Shown here: one piece after another, positions 11,715-21,827 of the stretch
Numbering within the stretch: position 1 is the first letter of the stretch
How the letters are laid out: each line of letters opens with the position of its first letter
Source: Prorocentrum cordatum
Taxonomy: Eukaryota > Sar > Dinophyceae > Prorocentrales > Prorocentraceae
DNA: 64,000 bases
NCBI GenBank assembly: GCA_963575745.1
Contig: CAUYUJ010020726.1
Coordinates: forward strand, 1,386,969 to 1,450,968
Direction: 5' to 3'
Program-made: the position numbers and the translations under genes
The notes under the pieces: generated by a model
What the model was told of the DNA's origin: nothing
Seen by the model: only the letters and a program-made list of their open reading frames with translations
Databases searched by the model: none

Positions 11715-13087
11715 GATTGCGAGCCGCCCGGGGTCATCGCCGATGCCAGCGGCAACTTCATCCGCTACGACCCCGCGGCCTACTCGCGGGCCGCCTTCAA
11801 GGCTATCGAGGCGCTCCGGGCAGGGGCGCTGAATTCTAGGCCTCCCGGGTGGAGTCAGAGTGGACTGGGTCGGAGGACCTCTCCGCATCGCGGATACATC
11901 GGCGATGCGGCTCGATGCGGAGCCTGATTTTGTCCACGCCGAGTGCGCCAATGCGTCGACGACGTCGCCGACACATCGGCGATGCGGCGCGATCCTCTGC
12001 CCCAATCCTTCCGACCCGATCTGGGAGGCTTCCATGAACCCGCACACAGCCCAAGGAGGAACCCAGGAGAGACCGCGAGGCCCCAGGAGCTCTTGTTCGC
12101 CTCGGCATGCCACGAGCCAGGCTCGCCACGTCAGACCCTGTCGAACCACCGGGAGATCCTGCCGACCCTCCCCCTCCGTGTTTTTGTTGTTTGTTTTCTG
12201 TTTTCCTCCCTCCTCCTCCTCCTCCTCCTCCTCCTCCTCCTCCTCCTCCTCCTGAACCTGCCCCTCCATCCTCCAGGCGCGCCAGCCCAAGAATTTCAAC
12301 CCCATGCACACGAGCAACGTCACGGAGCTGCCGGGCGACCCGTCGATGTCCCGAGCACCGAAGGCCAGGGAGAAGCCGAAGCGCGCGACCGAGCCAGAAT
12401 TGGCTCGGGCCGGGGCCAGGTTCGGAGCAGTGTTCTGGACGATTTCGCATGCATGTTTTTATCATGAAGGGGCGCCCCGCGTAACGAATTGCGTTCTGGT
12501 GCTTATTCGTACTTCCCCTTCGACGCCGAGGGGAACGAGCTCCGAATAGGTCCCCACCGTCCCCACGTCGTCTCCTCGTCTTCTTGTTGGTCGATGTGCT
12601 CGTTCGCTCGCTCGATGGAGGGCTTCGCAGTCCGCCACCCCAGCCCCCAGCCCACGGGGGGAAGACCCGTCCCACCCCCTTCCCCCCAAACCTCGCCATG
12701 CCCCGGCCTCCCCTCCGGCCCCCTCGATCCGTCCCCTCGCCGAAACGGCCCCACGGCGCCGTCGCTTGGCCCCATCGCGGGCGACATTTCCTGACCACCC
12801 CAGCCCCCATCCCAGGAGGAGGAGGAGGAGGAGGAGGAGGTGGTACTCGGAAGTTTGGGGTCCCCCTTCTTCGACTCCCTCGCCCTCGAATGTCTTCCCT
12901 GTCCCAGCCCCTCCCCCCATCCAGCCCCCTCCTCCCGTCCACCCGCCCCGTTGCGACCCCATCGGTTCGCGCCCTCTTGCTGCTTTGGAAGGCGCTCACG
13001 AGCGGAAGCGCCTGGAAGAGCTCGCCGTGGGCGGAGCCGATCGAGGACCAGCCCAGAGGCCTACGCTGTCGCCTCCCTCGGTGGAGG
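11715..13087 (+). CDS. Candidate four-exon gene, unknown family
   Basis: Four short stretches with clear protein-like composition follow one another on the plus strand. Exon 1 (11715 to about 11830), after an AACAG acceptor, has no ATG and reads 'GVIADASGNFIRYDPAAY' and then 'SRAAFKAIEALRAGAL'. Exon 2 (from 12277), after a CTCCAG acceptor preceded by a (TCC)n tract, reads 'ARQPKNFNPMHTSNVTELPG'. Exon 3 (about 12489-12547) reads 'GAYSYFPFDAEGNELRI' and ends at a GT donor. Exon 4 (about 12990-13087) reads 'AHERKRLEELAVGGADRG'. Exon 1 stops exactly where an inverted-repeat element starts, with GA as the likely donor dinucleotide. I recognise no domain, and joining all four into one gene is inference. 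The true start and end were not found. Confidence 0.4.
11834..12034. mobile_element. Introner-like element family 2, copy 1
   Basis: About 200 bp, similar to 42567-42755 and 32050-32283. The left end is TTCTAGGCCTCCCGGGTGGA and the right end GGGAGGCTTCCA, near-inverted. The core has GCATCGGCGATGCGG and its inverse, so the whole element can fold into a hairpin. It abuts the end of a coding-like stretch at about 11830, consistent with an intron. Confidence 0.6.
12205..12253. repeat. (TCC)n tract before a splice acceptor
   Basis: Uninterrupted TCC repeat ending 24 bp before the CTCCAG acceptor of the coding-like stretch at 12277. It could serve as the polypyrimidine tract. Confidence 0.7.
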
Positions 13088-13089
13088 GT

Positions 13090-13415
13090 AGGGGGAGAGG
13101 AGGAAGAAGGAGGAGGAGGAGACCCTGGCCTCTGCTGGGGGCCGCTTCTGGGCCCCAGAGCAATGGGAAAACAGTCCCAGAGTACACATTGGCTACAGGA
13201 GGGGAGTCGATAGTCGCGGGGCCCGCGGACAGCAAATCAACACGCCGGAGGCTTGAGGAGGAGGAGGAGGGAGTTTTCGATGGTTCTGGGGATTTTCTGG
13301 CATCATTTGACGTCCTAGCCTTCAACTCCAGTTTTCTCCATCCCTTCCCCCTCCCTTCCTTCGCACTGTCCCTCATCCCTGGCTCCCTCCGTCCGCCCCT
13401 TTCTACCATTATTCC
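13090..13415. other. No gene recognised
   Basis: GGA-rich at the start, then mixed sequence. No coding frame of convincing composition and no repeat family found. Confidence 0.4.
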
Positions 13416-13419
13416 CTCC

Positions 13420-13830
13420 TCCTCTCCTCCACCTCCTCCTCCTCCTATCCCTCCTCCTCCTTCTCCTCCTCCTCCTCCTCCTCCTCCTCCTCCTCCTCAC
13501 CTCCTCCTCCTCCTCCTCCTCCTCCCTCCCTCCTCCTCCTCCTCCTCCTCACCTCCTCCTCCTCCTCCTCCTCCTCCTCCTCCTCTCTCCTCCTCCTCCT
13601 CCTCCTCCTTTCCTCCTCTCCTCCCTCCTCCTCCTCCTCCTCCTCCTCCTCCCTCCTCTCCTCCTCCTCCTCCTCCTCCTCCTCCTCCCCTCTCCTCCTC
13701 CTCCTCCTCCTCCTCCTCCTCCTCCTCCTCCTCCTCCTCCTCTCCTCTCTCCTCCTCCCTCTCCCTCCCTCCCCTTTCTCCTTTCCTCCCCCCCTCTCTT
13801 CCTTCCTTCCTTCCTTCCTTCCGCCTCCCG
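13420..13830. repeat. Long CTC/TCC microsatellite
   Basis: Nearly 400 bp of pyrimidine-only sequence, mostly (CCT)n, ending in (TTCC)n. It is a strong candidate for triplex (H-DNA) formation. Pro/Ser/Leu and Glu/Arg homopolymer frames are artefacts. Confidence 0.85.
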
Positions 13831-14007
13831 CTGCCTCACTCCCTCCGTCCCTCCGCCCTCGTGTCCCTGCATCCGCCGTCACCCTCCACTCGTCCTGCTC
13901 CCCCTTCTCCCCCCCGTCGGCATCATCTCCCCCTGACGCCGTAGATCTCATGGGATTCCCGCGAATGCCCTGAAATCTTACAACCAGTCCAAAACAGTTG
14001 TCTACGT

Positions 14008-14014
14008 TTCTCTT

Positions 14015-14049
<35 letters not shown>

Positions 14050-14085
14050 ACCTCTCTCTCTACCTCTCTATGTATCGGTTTGATG

Positions 14086-14132
<47 letters not shown>

Positions 14133-14166
14133 TTCTCATTCTCTATTTCTCTCCCTCTCTTTCTCT

Positions 14167-14210
<44 letters not shown>

Positions 14211-14265
14211 TTCTCTCCTTTTTCTCTCTATCTCTCTCTCTCTCTTTCTCTCTCTCCCTCTCTGA
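14008..14265. repeat. (TC)n microsatellite
   Basis: About 260 bp of CT/TC dinucleotides with occasional TTT or TA interruptions. It lies about 200 bp left of the first YR retroelement. Confidence 0.85.
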
Positions 14266-14470
14266 CTGGTACACCGAAGGCGGGGAAGATATGAACACCG
14301 AGTTGGGTCATTTATGTCCGCCGCTTTCCTCCCTCAAGCGGCGCTGCAGGAGAGGAAAACTCGACAGGTTCGAAGCCTCCACCCCTGGCTTCCCCTGCTC
14401 AGAAGAAGGAGTATGTCCCTGAGGTAACTTGGGCCCTGGACTGCGGGGGGGGGGCGCTCGGGTCCGCTCG

Positions 14471-14500
14471 CCACTAAATCCGGCACCAATCGTTGCAAAA
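14471..14500. repeat. Left terminal repeat of YR element 1
   Basis: A 30-bp block containing GGCACCAATCGTTGCAA. It matches 21330-21360 in direct orientation with 4 differences in 30. Confidence 0.55.
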
Positions 14501-14763
14501 TTTGCGCCCTTCGACAACCTCTGGCCGCGCAGGCGGTGGCTTGCGGGATCCCGGGCCCAAACGGGCTGGCCCCTGGGAGCCTGGCCACCTCCCTTCGGCG
14601 CCGGGCGGCCTGCCCTCGGGGGGGCGTCTGTCCGCGGGCCCGCGGTGTGCTGGGGGTCTCGGTGGGGCGTGGCCCGTTGGAGCGAGCTCGGGGCCTAATC
14701 CTCCTGCGCAGCCCCGCGCTTCCGCGCCCACTGAATACAGCCCCCCTGTTCAGAGCGCCCGCG

Positions 14764-16170
14764 ATGGAACCTCTTCCTGCGGGCACGCTGGCGCGACGCA
14801 AGGTTCACGGCGGCGACGACGCCGAGCAGGGCGAGGCGATCGGTCGCGTGAGAAAGGTAAGGGCCGCAGGCGCCAAGGGGGGGCTTTGCGAGATCGATCA
14901 AGTGAGCTTCTCGGACGCCCAATACGCTGGGTGGCGCAGGATGACGGCGAGGAAGTCTGCCTTCACTCATTTCCGCAGTGGGCCTCGGACTCCTTGCGCC
15001 TGGAGCGGGAAGGTCGCTGGGGAGGAGTGCATCCACGCCGACAAGTACGAGGTGATCGGCCCGCTAGAGCTGGAGGAGACGCACGCCGCGTGGTCTGACA
15101 CTGACCTTGCGCTTCCCGCACTGGTTGCCGAGGCCCCCTCTGCCGAGGCGGCGGCCGCCGCCGCCGCGAAGGGCTGGCCTAAGGCAAAGGCTAAGCCCAG
15201 GGCCGCAGGCCCAGCCGAGGAGGACGGACACGGCGCGCTCGTCGGCGACGGGGAGGATGAGGCCGCCGAACTGCCAGAGCCGATGGCGGGCGCCGCGGCC
15301 GCAGGCGCTGCCGCGACAGTCAAGGGCGGAGGCGGCAGGCCTGGCGGAGGCGGGGCCGCAGCATCCGATGGGAAGCCCCGACCCCGGGCCGCTGCTAGGC
15401 CGAGGAGGCCGCGCGCTCGCCCATGGATCGCTCGACCTCAAGAGCGACAAGAAGAGAGAGCTTCTCCGCGGCAAGCTGGACCTGCTGAAGCGGGTGGTAG
15501 ACCAGGGTTGCACCGAGGCGGGGCCCCCCGCGAAGAAGCCGCATCTTGAGGACATCATCTCGGGCAGGGCCGATGGGAAGGAGCCTGCAGTCAGTAGGAA
15601 GGCTCGGAAGAATGACCACGACGACGGGGGTGACGAGCCCAGCAAGGAGAAGGACCGCGCGGCTCCGCGCGCCTTGATGGGCATCCTCAAGAGCGCCTGG
15701 AGGAATGCTCGGGACTCCGACTCGGACGAGTTGGATGGCGACCTGGGCGCGGGCTCGAGCGCGGCGAAGTTGGTCGGCAAGTGGTTGGCTTTTTTTGAAA
15801 GAATATGGAGAAGAAGTACCTGGAAATGATCCTGGAGAGGGAGATCAAGAAAATATTGGCGTTGCTGGACGAGGGAGAGCTGGAGTCGGACGACATGAGC
15901 TCTCCCCCAGCGCGCACGCGGTTCTTCCTCCGCGTCTTCAAGCCAGAGCGCCCGCTCAAGTAAGCGGGAGTGGGCAGGTACAGAGAGATGGGGACCTTGG
16001 CTGAGTCCATGGATTTGCTGCTTCGCGGCAAATCAGCACACGCTTTAGACTACTTGATGAGCCGTCCCCGTGCGAGCCAGAAGGCGTTGAGGGATGGGCC
16101 TACCAGAACTTCACGCCGCTTGGAGTTGATACCGCCAGAGGCCCCAAGGTTCAGCCTCAACGAAGACGAA
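14764..16170 (+). pseudogene. Gag-like ORF of YR element 1
   Basis: Starts at an ATG (14764; 'MEPLPAGTLARRKVHGG'). An acidic, Ala-rich middle follows. The frame shifts near 15.4 kb to one with 'ELLRGKLDLLKRVVDQG' and again near 15.83 kb to 'YLEMILEREIKKILALLDEG'. A TAA near 15961 interrupts 'FFLRVFKPERPLK*AGVG', after which 'ESMDLLLRGKSAHALDYLM' and 'RRLELIPPE' continue. A pattern of this last type (leucine-rich helix, then LELIPPE) is one I remember from the N-terminal ORF of dinoflagellate YR retroelements. At least two frameshifts and one stop make it non-functional. It probably bound element RNA or formed particles, by position only. Confidence 0.55.
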
Positions 16171-16174
16171 GAGA

Positions 16175-17275
16175 TGGCCCTCGGCGTCGAGGCGACGCAG
16201 CAGAACATGCCAGCGCTGGGCGAGCGCCCCCGAGGCTCGCGCCAGGAAGTTGGCCGTGGAGGTGCGGCAGGCAACGCGCACCTCTCCAACGGCCAGCAAC
16301 GCGCCGGAAGCCCAGGGCGCGAGTTGCTGCATACACCGGTGGGAACTGCTGCAGATGCACGCCAGCTTCGAGATCGCCTAGATAACGAGCTCGCGAACGA
16401 CCTACAGGCCGAGACGCGGAGCCCCAGCCGACCGCTGGTCCTTCTTGACCTGGAGCCGGGGGGGCGGCTTGACCCTGACGGGAGACCTTCCACTCGCGAC
16501 GGTTCTGTGGGCGGAGCTCTTCTCTCGTCGAGGGTCGAACTGAAAGCTGAGCACCCGGAGGAGCAGGGCGAGTCGGGGCGGCAGCACAAGGCGCGGATCA
16601 GCGCGCGCACCAGGGGGCCACGCAAAGGCCAGCAGGGCATGAAGGGAGGCCAGGCCCAGACAGGGCACGGCCGCCGCGTGGTCCGCCTGGGCCAACCCCC
16701 TTCAGAGGGGTTGGCGACTTGAGAGACTGGCCAGCCGTCGCTGCGCGACGCTGGGACATCTCCAGTCGGGAGCTCTCGGAGGACGGTTTCCTGAACTATG
16801 ACAGCATCTCCCGCCCACTTGCGAGGACGAGAGAACGTCGGCGATAATTACACTAGCGCTGCGCGCCACAAGGCGAGGGCAGCCTGCAGGGGCGGACCCC
16901 CAAATGACTGCTCCGATCCCCCTGCGCGCTCTCGATTGGCGACAACGCGCCGCGCGCAGGGGTTCGCGGAGCGTCGCGGGCACTCTCAGCGGGAGAGCGA
17001 AGTTCGCGACGGAGGAGGTGGAGGAGATGGTGGACTTGACGGGGGACCTGTGGATGCACTTCGTCACCCATCGGTCTCGACGCCAATTTTCTCTGCCACT
17101 TGAGCGAGGGATGGCGGAGGCACTCGTCAGGCCAGACGCGGTCGCAGACGGCCAGCTTGGCGACCCTCCGCGACGCGGGGCACGGGCGCGCAGGGGGGGG
17201 AAGCTGCGCCCGTTCCCGCACTGAAAGGCCGAGGCGCTGGGCCCCCACTCCAAGTATAGAAACGACGAGGGCAGC
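16175..17275 (+). other. Decayed region between Gag-like ORF and RT
   Basis: Inside YR element 1. Fragments such as 'EEVEEMVDLTGDLWMHFVTH' (about 17012) look protein-derived but cannot be assigned, and stops occur in every plus frame. Confidence 0.4.
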
Positions 17276-17279
17276 AGGG

Positions 17280-18490
17280 CCCCACTGCTCACGCTGGGAG
17301 AGTTGACACCTGGCCCCCTCAAGGCCGAGCACGTCGGGAAGCTCCAGGCGCGCGAATTCGCGGGGCCGCGGGCCAGGGACTTCCTGGAGGATCCACGCAA
17401 GGCTTTGCTGCCAGTCGCGCAGTGGCCCGACGCCATCCCCAAGGCCCGGGTCAGCGCGGAGACCGACGAGAATCCGTGGAAGGTCGCGCGGGAGTTCGAG
17501 CACGACGACGTCTTCGAGCACGGGGGCCAGAAAGTTCCCGCCGATTTCTTCGCAGCGCGCAAGAAAGGCATTCCACGACGCGGAGAGCCACGGGTCACGC
17601 GGCCGATTGTCAACCTGACCCCGGCCAATGGCTCCGTGAAGGAGATGGAGCAGGACGTCGCGACCTTGGCCCCTTCGCCTCATCGGGCGTCGATCGGCCC
17701 GGAGAACGGCGAGGTCGCGCAGCGGAGCGGCGACGGCCAGAAGGGCATTTTCCCCATGCGGACCCCGCCGCGGAGCTGGAAAGGTCCCACGGCAGCAGGA
17801 AGGCCATTCCCAGGTCAAGTGTTGCCGACCACAAGAGCGGATCTACTTGGCCGCGTCGGTGCCCCACGTGGGTTGCACTATCCGCCCTCTTATTTCGGCG
17901 CTTTCACCGACGTCTTGGCCTGCTGCATGTTCCTAAAGGTGCCGCCTCACCGCCCGGTCGAGAGTGGCGTCGCGATCGACCACGGCCCATGCCAGCAGTC
18001 CTCGCCGGCATCGCAGGGGCCAGTCGCGAGTGGCGGCAGGCGCACATGCACGACTTTGACGCGGAGGCGGCATCTTTGGCGAGTACCGCGGCCGGCCACG
18101 GTACCCTCGGCTACTTCCAACAGAGGATTGGAGATAGTTACCGCGCCAACGGCGTCGATATAGCAGACGACAAGGCCAACTGCAGACAGTCCCACGTCAC
18201 GCGCACGGGCGCGGAGGTTGACGGCTTTGCTGGAAGAGATGCGAATGCTCGGGGCTGTAACCTGGCTGCTGTCGCTGACGCTCTTCCTCTTGAGCTTGCC
18301 ACGACAGCGAGGAGGTGGTCTCCCGGTGCCACTTGGCCGCTGGGCGCGGGCGCAGGAGTTCAGGCGACCGCTGCGCAGCATGTTCAACTGCGCGTGGGAA
18401 CGGTTGGCGTACAACAAATGGGTGATCGTCGTCCAGATGACCTCGGAGCAGCTGCGCGCGCCGGCTATGCTGCCGCTGGCTAGTACCAAC
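17280..18490 (+). pseudogene. Reverse transcriptase remnant of YR element 1
   Basis: The best-preserved parts are 'PADFFAARKKGIPRRGEPRV' leading into 'TRPIVNLTPANGSVKEME' (about 17536-17652), which matches the N-terminal RT pattern R-x-I-x-N-L-x-P-x-N. Later come 'GYFQQRIGDSYRANGVDIA' with 'RTGAEVDGF' (about 18110-18235), and a basic connection segment 'FRRPLRSMFNCAWERL' ending 'PLASTNLR' (about 18360-18495). The catalytic aspartate motif is not readable in any frame between 17.7 and 18.1 kb. Several frame changes are needed to connect the parts, so it is inactive. Confidence 0.6.
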
Positions 18491-18492
18491 TT

Positions 18493-18610
18493 ACGACACT
18501 AGCAGCGTGGCCACCTGCTCAGACGCTAGCGAGAACGCCGGGGCGCCTGCGCGAGCGTGGACCTCAGCGACGAGGGCAACGACGCCGTCGGGAGCTTCAC
18601 TCGGAATGGC
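18493..18610 (+). pseudogene. RNase H, front part, YR element 1
   Basis: Directly after the RT, the frame reads 'VATCSDASENAG' and then, after a one-base shift, 'GACASVDLSDEGND'. SDAS with the following Gly/Ala-rich strand is the first catalytic-aspartate block of the RNase H domain in this element class. The rest of the domain lies 1.4 kb downstream, after the methyltransferase. Confidence 0.5.
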
Positions 18611-18717
18611 GGCCTGCCAACGAGGGACAGGTCCATGCGCCCGGCCAATTTCAAGGGCCGCATCGAGGTAGAGACCCACAGCGCGCCGCCACGCGGAGGC
18701 CGAGGCAGCGCCCCAGG

Positions 18718-19700
18718 GGCATTGCCCATTTGCCTGTTCGACGGACTTGGTTGCGCCTCTGTTGCCCTCTGCCGCGCGGGCTGCATCGCAGTGCACTACG
18801 CCAACAGCGAGATTGACAAGAATGCCACGCGCATGGCGCGCGCGAGGAGGCCGACGTGATTGAGCTGGGCCGCGTCGAGGACGTCGCCGAACAGGCGTTC
18901 GCTAGTTCGGCGCCTCATTGCAAGGATGAGATCGATTTTGCATTGATGGCTGGGGGCAGTCCCTGTCAAGACCTCGCTGGAGTCAACGCCGAGCCCTTAG
19001 GGCTGAGCGGAGAAGAGAGCTCCTCATTCCACCACTTTCCTCGCATATCCGCTGCCGCGGGACGTCCATTCACGCGCCTGATCCATTCGATGGAGGCGAG
19101 CGTTGCTAGCATGACCCTCGGTCTCCTGGAGTTTCAGCGAGGCCCTCAAAGCGCGCCCCGTCGAGCTGCGCAACAGCCTCTTCATTGAGAACCGTCGCCC
19201 ACGACTTCATTGGCGTGCCTGGGGCGTTTCATCGATAGATGGGGCCAAGATCACTAGCGCGAGCCGAGGGCGAACAGCGCGAGTCAGACGAGTTCGACGA
19301 CTAGAGGGAGGGGCGTGGATAACTCCGGGAGCCGATCGGCCGGACGATTCGACGACTGGATACGGATAACTCCGGGAGCCGACGGGCGTGGATAACTCCG
19401 GGAGCCGACGGGCGTTCGGGAAGCAAGCGAAGAGGCGATCAAGCGCTGGGCCTCATACGTGCACTCGCATCCCACATACCAGCACAATGAGCATAACTGC
19501 ATCATTGAAGAGGGACTGGCTCGTTCGGCTACTTCGACTGAGCGCGAGCTCCTCTTGGGGCCCCCGAGGCGCTACACTTCGGCCGTCGCCATGTCAGGCT
19601 CGAGTCAGGAAGCTGTAGAGGCCCTGAGCCGTTCACTCCTCGGGAACGCGTTCGCGGTGGCCCCCCCGACAGCGCGGCTCTTCAGGAATCCGTTCACGAC
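18718..19700 (+). pseudogene. C5-cytosine DNA methyltransferase inside YR element 1
   Basis: Family motifs appear in the right order. Motif I, SAM binding: 'CLFDGLGCASVAL' (about 18731). Motif IV, catalytic: 'GGSPCQDLAGVN' (Cys codon at 18964). Then 'GLSGEES'. Motif VI is degraded: 'MEASVASM' in place of ENV (19090). Motif VIII-like 'RRPRLHW' (about 19194). 'HPTYQHNEHNC', and motif X-like 'SLLGNAFAV' (about 19634). The family transfers a methyl group from SAM to cytosine C5. Motif I and the motif IV Cys are in different frames (shift near 18840), more shifts follow, and the ENV glutamate context is lost, so it is inactive. Retrotransposon-encoded methyltransferases have been reported in dinoflagellates and charophytes. 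It is about the length of a catalytic domain alone, with no targeting domain visible. Confidence 0.7.
19315..19413. repeat. Triplicated GGATAACTCCGGGAGCCGA
   Basis: Three copies of the 19-mer GGATAACTCCGGGAGCCGA lie within 100 bp, the last two almost adjacent. They interrupt the methyltransferase pseudogene and look like a local post-decay expansion. Confidence 0.8.
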
Positions 19701-19989
19701 TGCTGGCTATTCGGCAGAACGTTCAGGAGAGCCCCTCGCGAAGCCTATCGAGTGTACGGATTTGCTGAAGGAGGAGATCGAGCATGCGAAGGAGCCAGTC
19801 CAGGCGCGCCCGGAGAGCGGTTCACTCGCGCAGCTGTTCTGGAGCGCGGGCGAGCGGAGCAGCTCGGACGTGCGCTTGGACATCGGGGCCCCATTCAGAC
19901 CGAAGGCCTGCCTGCCCTCGAACCAGCGTCGCTTCGCCCCTCTGGAAGTGGAACGCGGTTTTGAGTGATCCTTGAAGCCCAGGTGCGCT

Positions 19990-20330
19990 CGGGAGTCACA
20001 TCAACGCGTTGGAGCTGTGAGCGGCAAAGGCGACAGTGCGATGGAGGACGAGAGCAGAGATTTTCCGCCGCGCACGGTTTCTACATCTGCCAGGCTCTCA
20101 AGCAACGGCGGCCATACTTACCCGAGGTCGAACGAGCTCGCGTCAGCTGCGCAACTTGGCCAAGCAGTACTTCGATACGCTGTTGGTTTCGGACTTGTAC
20201 CCGCTCATCGACCACGCGAACACCACGGCGCATCCTGTCGATCATCCGTCGTGGCCAAAGTCTGCGAACAAGGCCGAGGCCAAGTCATGGGCTGGGCATC
20301 ACAAAAGCTTGCGCTAATTGGCAGGAGGCG
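19990..20330 (+). pseudogene. RNase H, back part, YR element 1
   Basis: 'SHINALEL' (19994-20017) is the block carrying the catalytic glutamate and is followed at once by a TGA. The same frame goes on with 'AAKATVRWRTR', 'RFLHLPGSQATAAILTRGR' and 'TSSRQLRNLAKQYFD'. In related elements I remember, the GSQ position is DSQ, so the third catalytic aspartate appears mutated. This completes the RNase H begun at 18.5 kb. Confidence 0.6.
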
Positions 20331-20384
20331 GCCTGCCCACCTTGCCCAACAACACCGCAAACGACACATTCCTCTACGGGGTTT

Positions 20385-21185
20385 GACGATTACAGAGCCT
20401 ACACGGATACACGGAAGAGACATGTAAATGCAATCAGCCGTTTCTTCCAGCGGCGCAACCAGACACGACGACATTTGCTGTGTGATTCGGCGGATCAAAT
20501 GTTGGCGGAGTTCGCGGAGTGTCGTTGGGCGGAGCTGGAGCCGTGCTACGTTCGTGTCAACGCGGCTGCTGGCTGGCAGTGCTTGTTGCCATCGCTGAAG
20601 GACTCGCTGGACCACTCATGGAGTGATCCGCGCGCGGGACCGCCAAGTACCACTATCAAGGGCTACACCGTTCAATGGGCAACTAACGTTGGCATCTGCA
20701 TCTTGTGCTTAGCATGCGGGGCGGGCGGGTCCTGCTGCTCTTACATTGGCGGGTTTTGATACGTTCATGAGAATCGGAGAGCTTGTTGCGACGAAGCGTC
20801 GCGATGTCCATTCCTTGCAAGGCATGGCCGTGATTGCCACCCCCGCTAGCCAGACTAGGCAGCGCGCAGCTCGGCGAAGCGGTGGCGTTAAAGAACGGCA
20901 TCAGCAGAAGGGTGTTGGCCCCTCGTTGTAAACCATCGGGGCCCGACGACCTGGCGTTGGGAGTCATGAGTGGTCAAGCCCGCTCAAGGCTCAATCAGAC
21001 GTCGAACGCACTGTCGTTGCGAGGGCGAGGGGTCTCGAGCCCGAGACGGGGAGGAGCTACAGCGCACATCATTCGGCTTGGACCGATGGAGAGCACGCTG
21101 GTGAAAGCCAGTCTGGTCTGCTTCAAGGACGGCGCGGCTGTGCATCTCGCAGGGGACTGCAGATTTGGCGGCGCTGACGTTCTCC
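20385..21185 (+). pseudogene. Tyrosine recombinase of YR element 1
   Basis: The N-terminal helical domain reads 'FDDYRAYTDTRKRHVNAISR' and 'FVPELK'-like 'LLPSLKDSLDHSWS'. The catalytic domain begins 'GFDTFMRIGELVATKRRDV' (box I Arg codon at 20770). Box II is 'SPRRGGATAH' (about 21038). The expected nucleophilic tyrosine block reads 'LVCFKDGAAVHL', with no tyrosine. Recombinases of this family cut and rejoin DNA through a covalent tyrosine intermediate and integrate YR retroelements. Frameshifts near 20.65-20.73 kb and the missing tyrosine make it inactive. Confidence 0.6.
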
Positions 21186-21266
21186 AGTGAGCAGGAGCAG
21201 CTGGTCTCAGCTGTTGCACGTTCGCGGGTGCCAGTATTGCCGCAGCTTCGGTGACGCCCCGCTCTA

Positions 21267-21421
21267 TTGCGCGCCAGTTCCGCACTGTAGACTCGCCTGC
21301 GCCAGTCCAGACTTTCGTTGGTGATGAGACCACCAAATCTGGCACCATTCGTTGCAACAATCTGCTGTGTGCCAGTACCGTATTGTAGCCTCGCCTACGC
21401 CAGTCTAGCCTTTACGAGTGA
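21267..21421. repeat. 3' end repeats of YR element 1
   Basis: A unit of about 50 bp starting GCGCCAGTTCCGCACTGTAG (21267) is repeated with differences at 21367 (GTGCCAGTACCGTATTGTAG). Between them, 21330-21360 is the partner of the left terminal repeat at 14471. Split and repeated ends of this sort are typical of DIRS-like elements. Confidence 0.55.
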
Positions 21422-21429
21422 ACCACACG

Positions 21430-21789
21430 CATCGGTTTATTCAGGATGTGGCAACTTGGAAGGCCTGGAGTCCATGTTTGCGAGGCCTGCTTGCGAGGCC
21501 CAGCTGCCACGGGGCTGCTTGTGGCTGAGTCGGGATGGGGGGCCGAAGCGATTCGTCATGAAGGAACCTCGCGTCGTCGCCGTTACTGGCTGCACCCTGG
21601 TGGTTTCTCGAAAAGACCGCAAAGCAGTGGCGGCAGTGAGGGAAAGCCATCGTCGTGTTCATGTATGTGTCTGTATACATTCATATAAAAATGGCATGTT
21701 TCTCGATGTATATATCTCTCGATCTATGTTTGTTTATTATCCCTCTCTCTCTCGCTCGCTCGCTCGCTCGCTCTCTGTCTCTGTCTCTT

Positions 21790-21827
<38 letters not shown>

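Larger units (their letters stand above)
14471..21421 (+). mobile_element. Decayed YR (DIRS-like) retroelement with DNA methyltransferase
   Basis: About 7 kb bounded by related 30-bp sequences at 14471 and 21330. The order of remnants is: Gag-like ORF (14.76-16.2 kb), reverse transcriptase (17.3-18.5 kb), RNase H part 1 (18.5 kb), C5-methyltransferase (18.7-19.7 kb), RNase H part 2 (20.0-20.3 kb), tyrosine recombinase (20.4-21.2 kb). All are on the plus strand, but the frame changes many times and in-frame stops occur, so the copy is dead. A tyrosine recombinase at the 3' end, instead of an integrase, defines the YR retroelement class. Domain identities rest on remembered motif patterns, not a search. 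Confidence 0.75.

Noticed and set aside
13420-13951. Poly-Glu, poly-Arg, poly-Pro and poly-Ser ORFs
   Set aside because: Direct translations of the CTC/GGA microsatellite.
18718-19700. Methyltransferase considered as a host gene or a viral capture
   Set aside because: It lies in line with and inside retroelement domains on the same strand, and its downstream sequence continues into the RNase H.
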